A DNA stretch of 5,116 nt from an uncultured Erythrobacteraceae bacterium (GTDB taxonomy: Bacteria > Pseudomonadota > Alphaproteobacteria > Sphingomonadales > Sphingomonadaceae), in NCBI GenBank assembly GCA_950071875.1, contig CATMNW010000210.1:1-5116 (forward strand), written 5' to 3'. Positions 1 to 5,116 of the stretch are shown here, piece by piece. The notes under the pieces are model-generated. The model worked only from the letters and a program-made list of their open reading frames with translations. It had not been told where the DNA came from and did no database searches. Both the position numbers and the translations under genes were made by a program. Numbering within the stretch: position 1 is the first letter of the stretch; the number at the start of each line of letters is the position of its first letter.

Positions 1-613
1 CGTAGCCAACCCAGGTGGCGAACCGGAACGGCAACGGCTGCAGGTCCGTCCACTGATCGCCATAGGTATCGCACGCTTCGCGCAGCACGGCCGATACGAC
101 ACGGTCGCGCGCGTCCTGTGCACTGGTGAGCGCAGACATCGCACAATCGTGCTCGAAGCGCAGCGTTATCTCCGGCTTGTCCGCATCGCCAGGCGTTTCC
201 ACCGCGCGGCCCGTCGCTACCGCATCGGCAATCGCTTCGGACTGTGCCGGGTTTAGAAGGAATGTCGGATGCGCAGTGAACACGGCGTGCATGTGCGGCC
301 GCTCCCAAAAGGCGCGATATGCTTCGAAATTTTCGTCAGCGCGTACGGCTGAGGACAACCGGGCCTCTGCATCTTCTGGTGCCAGAAGGTTGCGCAAGCG
401 CTCGGCCCGCGCTTCCAGCGACCGCCCCTCCAATTCGTCGACGAGGCCGGAGAGAGCCGCAATATCCATTTCGCCTTTCTCAAGCTTGCGGGAGATGTCG
501 AGCGAAAGCTGGAAGACGGGATTGAAAAGCGGTGTTTCGCGCGTCCTGGTGTGCAATTCGCTCAACCGGTCGGACATGCTGGCAAGGGTCGGTTCGAAAT
601 TTGTATGCGTCAT
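1..613 (-). CDS. ppc: Phosphoenolpyruvate carboxylase, N-terminal part (cut by left window edge)
   Basis: Reading the minus strand from ATG at 613-611 gives 204 residues with no stop before the window edge. The family enzyme adds bicarbonate to PEP to make oxaloacetate, an anaplerotic cytoplasmic reaction, and is usually about 900 residues, so roughly the first quarter is here. Two landmarks support the call. FTAHPTFLLNPAQSE lies at residues 112-126, matching the TAHPTE block that holds the catalytic histidine (here H115). PFRFATWVGY lies at 195-204, matching the PVRFTSWMGG stretch just before the GGDRDGNP loop of the E. coli enzyme. Both sit at the expected spacing. The variant residues (HPTF for HPTE, GY for GG) suggest the divergent alphaproteobacterial form. 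The start is chosen because it gives a complete N-terminus; a weak GGGA precedes it by about 7 bases, and Met13 is a possible alternative. It is divergent from mtnP. Confidence 0.8.
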   Translation of the reverse strand, partial: MTHTNFEPTLASMSDRLSELHTRTRETPLFNPVFQLSLDISRKLEKGEMDIAALSGLVDELEGRSLEARAERLRNLLAPEDAEARLSSAVRADENFEAYRAFWERPHMHAVFTAHPTFLLNPAQSEAIADAVATGRAVETPGDADKPEITLRFEHDCAMSALTSAQDARDRVVSAVLREACDTYGDQWTDLQPLPFRFATWVGY

Positions 614-880
614 AGTATTTCCCAAGCCCTCGGACACTATGACGGTTCCGCGCGAATATCCGGTCGCTGTCAAGGTGCCCGGCGATACGGCCGGATATGA
701 ATACGGATGCGAGGTTCTCAAAGAGGACCGACGGCACCGGTATTCCACGAGGCAGGGAATTCGGGCTGGACTTGGCCGCCCATTGCCGTCACCGCTTGCG
801 CCCAGACAAGTCTGCCACGCCGGATATTCATCGGCTCGCAGACCTACGGCGCTTGGTAATCGGGCAGACGAAAGGCAACC
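614..880. promoter_or_regulatory. Divergent intergenic region between ppc and mtnP
   Basis: These 267 bases separate two genes pointing away from each other, so both promoters should lie here. I see no convincing -35/-10 pair for either gene; a TTGACA on the minus strand (668-673) has no good -10 at normal spacing. No tRNA, terminator or recognisable riboswitch is visible. The open frames crossing it have no family resemblance that I recognise. The one structured element is the inverted CCGGATATTC pair listed separately. That promoters are present is inferred from gene orientation. Confidence 0.5.
654..829. repeat. Inverted 10-bp repeat CCGGATATTC with a third partial copy
   Basis: The sequence CCGGATATTC occurs on the plus strand at 820-829 and, exactly, on the minus strand at 663-654. 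A third copy matching its first 8 bases lies at 691-698 on the plus strand. Each full copy reads 5' to 3' toward the gene it precedes: 40 bases separate the minus copy from the ppc ATG and 51 bases separate the plus copy from the mtnP ATG. This symmetric placement would suit an operator or shared promoter element. The repeat itself is seen directly; a regulatory role is inference. Confidence 0.45.
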
Positions 881-1753
881 ATGAGCGACTGGACCATCGG
901 CATCATCGGGGGATCGGGCCTATATGCCATCGATGCGCTCGAGAATGCGCAATGGATACCCGTTTCGTCACCCTGGGGGGAAGCTTCGGACGAAATCCTG
1001 TGCGGGACCATCGGCCATGTTCGCGTGCGCTTCCTGCCGCGCCATGGTCGTGGCCATCGTTTAGCGCCCTCTACTGTCAATGCCCGGGCCAATATCGACG
1101 CGCTGAAGCGCGCTGGCTGTACCGACATTCTGGCAATCAGCGCAGTTGGATCGCTGTCGGAAGATCTGGCTCCGGGCCGCTTTGTTGCGGTGGACCAGTT
1201 CATCGATAACACGAAGGGTCGTCCTTCGAGCTTTTTCGGTGACGGATTTGTCACTCATGTCTCGATGGCGGATCCGGTCTGCCCGCGCTTGTCGAAACTG
1301 GCGGCAAAGTCTGTCGCAGCCGCGGGCGGCGAATGCGCAGAAGGAGCGACCTATCTTGCCATGGAAGGTCCGCAATTCTCCAGCCGTGCCGAGAGCCGGC
1401 TGTATCGCCACTGGGGTGCCGAGGTCATCGGCATGACCGGAATGCCGGAAGCCAAGCTCGCGCGCGAAGCCGAACTGCCTTACGCCTTGCTTGCCATGGT
1501 GACGGACTATGACTGCTGGCGCGACGAAACCGAAGCGGTCGACGTTTCGCAAGTTGTGGCCCAGATGGATGCGAATTCGAAATTGGCGCGCAAGACGGTA
1601 GAGACCTTTTGCAAGGGTCTGCCGAAAAAGCGCAGCCCTTCGCCCATCGATCGGGCGCTGGACGATGCGGTAATTACCGCGCACGACCGACATGACACGG
1701 AATTGCTGACTAAACTGGATGCGGTCGCAGGGCGTTTGTTACGCAAGGAATGA
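881..1753 (+). CDS. mtnP: S-methyl-5'-thioadenosine phosphorylase
   Basis: This 290-residue cytoplasmic enzyme should split 5'-methylthioadenosine with phosphate into adenine and 5-methylthioribose-1-phosphate, the first step of methionine salvage. Motifs follow family order: GIIGGSGLY at 7-15 (phosphate loop, Ser12), FLPRHGRGHR at 51-60, ISAVGSL at 86-92, DQFIDNT at 105-111, MEGPQFSSRAES at 161-172, MTGMPEA at 185-191 and TDYDCW at 208-213. The paired aspartates D209 and D211 in TDYDCW are the adenine-recognising residues that separate MTA phosphorylases from guanine/hypoxanthine-specific PNPs. Length is close to the human enzyme (283). The ATG is supported by the phosphate loop beginning six residues later and by AAAGG at 871-875, five bases upstream. 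Its stop overlaps the glpD start. Substrate could also include other purine nucleosides, but the MTA assignment is the better reading. Confidence 0.93.
   Translation: MSDWTIGIIGGSGLYAIDALENAQWIPVSSPWGEASDEILCGTIGHVRVRFLPRHGRGHRLAPSTVNARANIDALKRAGCTDILAISAVGSLSEDLAPGRFVAVDQFIDNTKGRPSSFFGDGFVTHVSMADPVCPRLSKLAAKSVAAAGGECAEGATYLAMEGPQFSSRAESRLYRHWGAEVIGMTGMPEAKLAREAELPYALLAMVTDYDCWRDETEAVDVSQVVAQMDANSKLARKTVETFCKGLPKKRSPSPIDRALDDAVITAHDRHDTELLTKLDAVAGRLLRKE
1745..1753 (+). promoter_or_regulatory. mtnP-glpD ATGA overlap with abutting Shine-Dalgarno-like AAGGA
   Basis: The mtnP stop (TGA, 1751-1753) overlaps the glpD start (ATG, 1750-1752) as ATGA. The only purine-rich stretch upstream is AAGGA at 1745-1749, which touches the ATG and is too close for normal ribosome placement. 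The arrangement suggests that glpD is translated by termination-reinitiation after mtnP, so the two would share a transcript. The overlap is seen; the coupling is inferred. Confidence 0.65.
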
Positions 1754-3237
1754 ACGAAACCTACGATCTTCTGGTTATCGGCGGCGGGATTAACGGCGCC
1801 GGGATCGCCCGCGATGCGGCCGGGCGCGGAATGCGCGTGTTGCTGGTCGAAAAGGACGATCTTGCATCCCACACCTCGTCGGCAAGCACCAAGCTGGTTC
1901 ATGGGGGCTTGCGCTATCTCGAACATTACGAGTTTCGCCTTGTCGCGGAATCTTTGCGCGAGCGCGAGGTGCTGTTGCGCAATGCACCGCATATCATCTG
2001 GCCACTGCGTTTCGTCATGCCGCACGAACCGAGCATGCGGCCCAAATGGATGCTGCGTGCAGGCCTGATGCTATACGACCGCATAGGGGGGCGGATGAGC
2101 CTGCCAAAGAGCAAGAGCGTCGACCTGCGCATCGCGCCCCACCGGGCTATATTACAGGACAGGCTGAAAACCGGCTTCGAATATTCGGACTGCTGGGTAG
2201 AGGATTCGCGCCTTGTCGTCCTGACGGCAAAAGATGCCGAAGAACGTGGAGCCGATGTTCAGGTGCGGACCGCATGCATCGGCCTCGAGCGAAAGGCAGA
2301 TCGCTGGTTGGCGATCCTTGAAGATACGAACGGCACCAAGACGGTAACCGCGAAGGCAGTAGTGAACGCTTCGGGGCCCTTCGTCGACCGGATTGCCCGA
2401 ACGGCGCTTGGACAGGGGACACCGGCACACCTACGCCTGGTCAAGGGAAGCCACATCATCGTTTCCCGCCGCTTCGCGGGCGAACATGCCTATATCTTCC
2501 AGCAACCCGACGGCCGTATTGTCTTCGCCATTCCGTACGAACGCGACTTCACCCTGATCGGCACGACCGACCTGCTCTACGAAGGCGATCTCGACCATGT
2601 CGCCATCGCACCCGCCGAGACAGCCTACCTATGCGAAGCGGCATCGCGCTATTTCAACAGCGCCGTGACCGAGGACGAAATAGCCACAACCTACTCTGGC
2701 GTTCGACCGTTGTATGAAGACAATGCAGCGAGCAATTCTACCGTGACGCGCGACTATGTCTTCGAACTGGAAGCAGGAGGCGGCGCGCCGATCCTGTCGG
2801 TCTACGGCGGGAAAATCACCACTTACCGCAAGCTTGCCGAACACGCTCTGGAGAAACTGGCCGGCGTAATGAACGTGCCGGGCACGAACTGGACAGCCCA
2901 TGCACCATTGCCGGGGGGCGACATGGGCGAACGGGGCTTCGCCCATTTCCTTTGGGAAGCCAGCGAACGCTTCCCGTGGCTTCCGCCCGAAATGCTGCTG
3001 AGGCTGGCGCGTGCTTACGGCACGCGGCTCGATCGCGTCCTCGATAACGCTTCCTGTTGCGAAGACCTGGGTCAATTGTTTGGCGGCGACCTTTACGAAG
3101 CCGAACTGCGCTATCTCGCCGAACACGAATACGCCCGCAGCGCCGATGATGTGTTGTGGCGACGCAGCAAGCTGGGCTTGCATCTGCCTGCCGAGGCCCA
3201 TTCGGCTGTCGCGGACTGGTTCACGGCCCGCGCCTGA
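1750..3237 (+). CDS. glpD: Aerobic glycerol-3-phosphate dehydrogenase (FAD, quinone-linked)
   Basis: The 495-residue protein matches the GlpD family (E. coli GlpD is about 501 residues). It oxidises sn-glycerol-3-phosphate to dihydroxyacetone phosphate and passes electrons through FAD to ubiquinone at the inner membrane. Visible landmarks: a Rossmann FAD loop VIGGGINGAGIARDA at 9-23; STKLVHGGLRYLEHYEFRLV at 46-65, holding His51 and Arg55 that align with substrate-site residues of the E. coli enzyme; VVNASGP at 204-210; KGSHIIV at 232-238; IPYERDFTLIGTTD at 261-274; YSGVRPL at 315-321 (Arg319); and VYGGKITTYRKLAE at 351-364 (Lys355). The C-terminal DAO_C domain ends with the ELRYLAEHEYARSADDVLW stretch at 452-470. 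There is no signal peptide, as expected for a peripheral membrane protein. The start is fixed by the Rossmann motif beginning at residue 9. No glpK, glpF or glpR is visible, so pairing with mtnP is not the usual glycerol operon. Confidence 0.95.
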   Translation: MNETYDLLVIGGGINGAGIARDAAGRGMRVLLVEKDDLASHTSSASTKLVHGGLRYLEHYEFRLVAESLREREVLLRNAPHIIWPLRFVMPHEPSMRPKWMLRAGLMLYDRIGGRMSLPKSKSVDLRIAPHRAILQDRLKTGFEYSDCWVEDSRLVVLTAKDAEERGADVQVRTACIGLERKADRWLAILEDTNGTKTVTAKAVVNASGPFVDRIARTALGQGTPAHLRLVKGSHIIVSRRFAGEHAYIFQQPDGRIVFAIPYERDFTLIGTTDLLYEGDLDHVAIAPAETAYLCEAASRYFNSAVTEDEIATTYSGVRPLYEDNAASNSTVTRDYVFELEAGGGAPILSVYGGKITTYRKLAEHALEKLAGVMNVPGTNWTAHAPLPGGDMGERGFAHFLWEASERFPWLPPEMLLRLARAYGTRLDRVLDNASCCEDLGQLFGGDLYEAELRYLAEHEYARSADDVLWRRSKLGLHLPAEAHSAVADWFTARA

Positions 3238-3247
3238 CCGACGCTAC

Positions 3248-3285
3248 GGAACCACCACGTTCCACAAAGCTTGAAAGGGAACCAC
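3248..3285 (+). repeat. 8-bp direct repeat GGAACCAC in the glpD-putA gap
   Basis: GGAACCAC occurs at 3248-3255 and again at 3278-3285, start to start 30 bases, close to three helical turns. The first copy also forms a weak 5-bp stem with GTTCC at 3259-3263. The repeats lie 47-84 bases upstream of the putA ATG, where an operator could sit. No T-run follows the stem, so it is not a terminator of the intrinsic type. Function is unknown, and chance is not excluded. Confidence 0.3.
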
Positions 3286-3322
3286 TGCGGGTCCAAGTGG
3301 CCTGCGCATTTCCTCGAATTAT

Positions 3323-3327
3323 CGGAG
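3323..3327 (+). promoter_or_regulatory. Ribosome binding site of putA
   Basis: CGGAG at 3323-3327 stands four bases before the ATG at 3332. The putA frame has a stop at 3272-3274 and no other ATG, GTG or TTG between it and 3332 that I can see, so the site and the stop together decide the start. Confidence 0.6.
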
Positions 3328-3331
3328 TCGT

Positions 3332-5116
3332 ATGGCCCTGCACGATCCAGCCCGTCTTTCCCCCATTTCCCGCCAGGCGGTCCGCGAAGCCTATCGCGCA
3401 GAAGAAAACGCGTGTGTTTCGGAACGCATGGCTCAGGCGGCCGGTGCCAGCGCCAAGCACGAGGAAGCTTCCGCAATCGCGGTTCGCCTGATCGAGGATG
3501 CTCGCAAACGCAAGGCGAGTGGGATCGACGCGTTCCTTCATCAATACGGTCTCGCGACAGAGGAAGGCGTGGCGCTGATGTGCTTGGCCGAAGCGCTGTT
3601 GCGCGTGCCCGATGCCGCCACGGCGGATGCACTGATCCGCGACAAGATCGGCGACATCGACTGGGCGGAACACATGGGCGAAAGCTCTTCGACCTTCGTA
3701 AATGCTGCCACCTTCTCGCTGATGCTGACCGGAGAGGTCCTGGAACGTCCCGAGGAAGCGCAGAAAGGAATGCGCCGCACGTTGAAGGGCGCAGTGACGC
3801 GTCTTGGCGAGCCGGTAATACGCAAGGCGACCTTGCAGGCCATGCGGATCCTTGGCGGCCAGTTCGTTTACGGCAGGACGATCGCGGAATCGCTGAAGCG
3901 CGCGAAACCCGAGCGTGCCCGCGGCCTCACGCATAGTTTCGACATGCTTGGCGAAGCTGCGATGACCTATGAAGACGCGGAGCGATACCGGGTCAACTAC
4001 CACAAGGCGATCGAGCGACTGGCACAGGAATCCACCGGTGATCTGGCCACATCGCCCGGGATTTCGGTAAAACTGTCGGCACTCCATCCGAAGTACACCT
4101 TCCTGCACGCGGACTTGGCCATATCGGACTTGCTGCCCATCGTGCGTGATCTCGCGACCGATGCCCGCGATGCCAATATCCATTTCACGATCGATGCCGA
4201 AGAGGCCGACCGGCTCGAGCTGTCGATGGATCTCATCGAGGCGCTGGCGCGCGACGACAGCCTGTTCACGCGCCCCGATGGCAGCCGCTGGGAGGGTTTC
4301 GGCCTCGCCATCCAGGCCTATCAGAAGCGCGGCGTCCCGATGGTCGACTGGACCGCGCGTCTAGCGCGCAAATACGATCGCAAGTTCTTCGTCCGGCTGG
4401 TCAAGGGCGCCTATTGGGATACCGAGATCAAGCTCACCCAGGTCGGTGGTTACGACGATTTCCCCGTCTTCACCCGCAAGATCGGCACCGATGTGTCGTA
4501 TCTCGCCTGCGCTTCCAAGCTGTTGCAGGCGGGCGACGACATCTACCCCGCTTTCGCGACCCACAACGCCTACACGGTGGGGGCGATCAAGGCACTGGCT
4601 GCCGAGAACGGCCGTGAGGGCAAGTTCGAGTTCCAGCGCCTCCACGGCATGGGCGAGGACGTGTTCGGCGCTCTCGCCAAGCTCGAAGGCAACCAGCGCA
4701 CCAATGTCCGCATCTATGCGCCCACCGGCACCCACAAGGACCTGCTCGCCTACCTCGTGCGCCGCCTGCTCGAGAACGGGGCGAATTCCTCCTTCGTCAA
4801 CCGGATGGCCGATGCCGAGGTGCCGGTCGCGGACCTGACCACAGACCCGGTGGCCGAACTCGCCGCGCTCGAACCCAAGCGCAATCCGGCGATTCCGCTT
4901 CCGCGCGACATTTTTCCCGATCGGATCAATTCCAAGGGCGTCGACCTCGCCGACCCGCTGGAACGCCATCGCCCAGCAGGTGATGGTCATGGACCTCGAT
5001 CGCGACACCGGCCCCGGCTATATGGCCAATCCCGACTCCTGGGGCGGCTATCGCGCGCCGCGGGCCAGGCTGTTGCGGCACATACGCGACCGCCAGGTGG
5101 CCAATCCGGTGGTGCT
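3332..5116 (+). CDS. putA: PutA, proline dehydrogenase part; aldehyde dehydrogenase domain lost at a junction near 4966
   Basis: The frame stays open from 3332 to the edge, but PutA similarity covers only residues 1 to about 545 (to 4966). PutA oxidises proline to pyrroline-5-carboxylate with FAD, donating electrons to the quinone pool, and normally has a second P5C dehydrogenase domain (about 1000 residues or more in all). The PRODH barrel is complete: FDMLGEAA 203-210, SVKLSALHPKY 245-255, TIDAEEADRLE 286-296 (Asp288, equivalent to E. coli D370), GLAIQAYQKR 324-333, RLVKGAYWDTEIK 355-367 (Arg355), ATHNA 409-413, FQRLHGMGE 434-442, and LVRRLLENGAN 475-485 with the substrate-binding pair Arg477-Arg478. 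There is no N-terminal ribbon-helix-helix, so it should not bind its own operator. Residues 546-595 resemble nothing in PutA because they are PhoD sequence read out of frame. The ALDH domain is absent. GC content and leucine codons change from about 4140-4200 onward. Confidence 0.9.
   Translation, partial: MALHDPARLSPISRQAVREAYRAEENACVSERMAQAAGASAKHEEASAIAVRLIEDARKRKASGIDAFLHQYGLATEEGVALMCLAEALLRVPDAATADALIRDKIGDIDWAEHMGESSSTFVNAATFSLMLTGEVLERPEEAQKGMRRTLKGAVTRLGEPVIRKATLQAMRILGGQFVYGRTIAESLKRAKPERARGLTHSFDMLGEAAMTYEDAERYRVNYHKAIERLAQESTGDLATSPGISVKLSALHPKYTFLHADLAISDLLPIVRDLATDARDANIHFTIDAEEADRLELSMDLIEALARDDSLFTRPDGSRWEGFGLAIQAYQKRGVPMVDWTARLARKYDRKFFVRLVKGAYWDTEIKLTQVGGYDDFPVFTRKIGTDVSYLACASKLLQAGDDIYPAFATHNAYTVGAIKALAAENGREGKFEFQRLHGMGEDVFGALAKLEGNQRTNVRIYAPTGTHKDLLAYLVRRLLENGANSSFVNRMADAEVPVADLTTDPVAELAALEPKRNPAIPLPRDIFPDRINSKGVDLADPLERHRPAGDGHGPRSRHRPRLYGQSRLLGRLSRAAGQAVAAHTRPPGGQSGGA
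4956..4966. other. putA/phoD junction with 11-base shared sequence
   Basis: CGCTGGAACGC reads in the PutA frame as the end of ...DPLER (CCG CTG GAA CGC, from 4955) and in the PhoD frame as R-W-N-A (CGC TGG AAC GCC). PutA similarity is strong on the left (INSKGVDLADPLE) and PhoD similarity is strong on the right (WNAIAQQVMVMD), so the break lies within or very near these bases. Such short shared sequence is typical of a microhomology-mediated deletion or of a false overlap in assembly. The sequence alone cannot say which. Confidence 0.75.
4956..5116 (+). pseudogene. phoD: Alkaline phosphatase D (PhoD-like) internal fragment, 5'-truncated and cut by right edge
   Basis: In the frame whose codons start at 4956 and 4959 the translation runs WNAIAQQVMVMD, then NPDSWGGYRAPRARLL, then HIRDRQVANPVV up to the edge, about 52 residues. 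This matches the interior of PhoD-type phosphodiesterase/alkaline phosphatases, where WNVLAQQ is followed by an MDSWDGYPAQRER-type segment and then VVLTGDVH; that metal-binding LTGDVH would fall just beyond the window. PhoD enzymes are exported, metal-dependent and release phosphate from phosphoesters. No start codon, Tat signal peptide or N-terminal catalytic half precedes the fragment: the upstream sequence is putA in another frame. It is therefore broken as it stands, or joined to putA artificially. The gene symbol indicates the family only. Confidence 0.82.

Noticed and set aside
668..673. TTGACA on the minus strand as the ppc -35 box
   Set aside because: At 16-18 bases spacing the partner hexamer is GC-rich (around CGGAAC); the only TA-rich candidate (TCATAG) is about 25 bases away. 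Too weak to annotate.
126..884. 252-residue plus-strand open frame covering the ppc N-terminus and the intergenic region
   Set aside because: It lies antisense to a frame with clear PEPC motifs, its product is Ser/Arg/Ala-rich with no recognisable domain, and it ends across the mtnP start. It is a high-GC shadow.
3248..3263. Terminator hairpin after glpD
   Set aside because: The stem is only 5 bp (GGAAC/GTTCC) and no T-run follows.
3221..4183. 320-residue minus-strand open frame opposite putA
   Set aside because: The plus strand encodes an unmistakable proline dehydrogenase here; the antisense product shows no family motif. The same applies to the 215-residue minus frame at 4361-5008.
4940..4980. 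Programmed or sequencing frameshift inside putA
   Set aside because: A frameshift would return to PutA sequence. The other frame instead gives a different family (WNAIAQQV of PhoD), so this is a junction and not a slip.
4967..5116. PutA-frame tail of 50 residues as a novel C-terminal domain
   Set aside because: The same bases in another frame read as a clear PhoD segment, so the tail is an out-of-frame translation and not a real domain.
4956..5116. Natural PutA-PhoD fusion protein
   Set aside because: The two parts are in different frames and PhoD lacks its N-terminal half and export signal, so no working fusion could be made.

Overview
The window carries a divergent pair of transcription directions from an alphaproteobacterium. 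The protein sequences look most like the marine Sphingomonadales (Erythrobacter and relatives): a divergent PEP carboxylase form, an AVGSL-type MTA phosphorylase, and a long PutA without an N-terminal DNA-binding domain. This placement rests on remembered family features, not on a search. GC is roughly 55-65% over most of the window and rises near the right end.

Layout. Positions 1-613, minus strand: the N-terminal 204 residues of a phosphoenolpyruvate carboxylase (ppc), cut by the left edge. Positions 614-880: a divergent intergenic region with a 10-bp motif in inverted orientation, each copy reading toward the gene it precedes. Positions 881-1753, plus strand: S-methyl-5'-thioadenosine phosphorylase (mtnP), overlapping by ATGA the start of an aerobic glycerol-3-phosphate dehydrogenase (glpD, 1750-3237). 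After a 94-base gap, putA begins at 3332 with a complete proline dehydrogenase domain.

The most notable feature is at 4956-4966. PutA similarity stops there, between its two enzymatic domains. In a different reading frame the sequence continues directly as the interior of a PhoD-type alkaline phosphatase (4959-5116, running off the edge). The eleven bases at the join read sensibly in both genes, so this is either a microhomology-mediated deletion or a misassembled (chimeric) read or contig. A rise in GC and a change in leucine codon choice begin earlier, around 4140-4200 inside putA, so the last ~950 bases may have a different source from the rest.

How the genes fit together: GlpD and PutA are both flavoenzymes that pass electrons from small carbon substrates (glycerol-3-phosphate, proline) to the quinone pool. 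PEP carboxylase replenishes oxaloacetate, and MtnP recycles the methylthioadenosine left by polyamine or homoserine-lactone synthesis. This is core metabolism. I see no mobile element, CRISPR array, RNA gene or defence system, and no convincing new biological system apart from the putA/phoD junction and its explanation.
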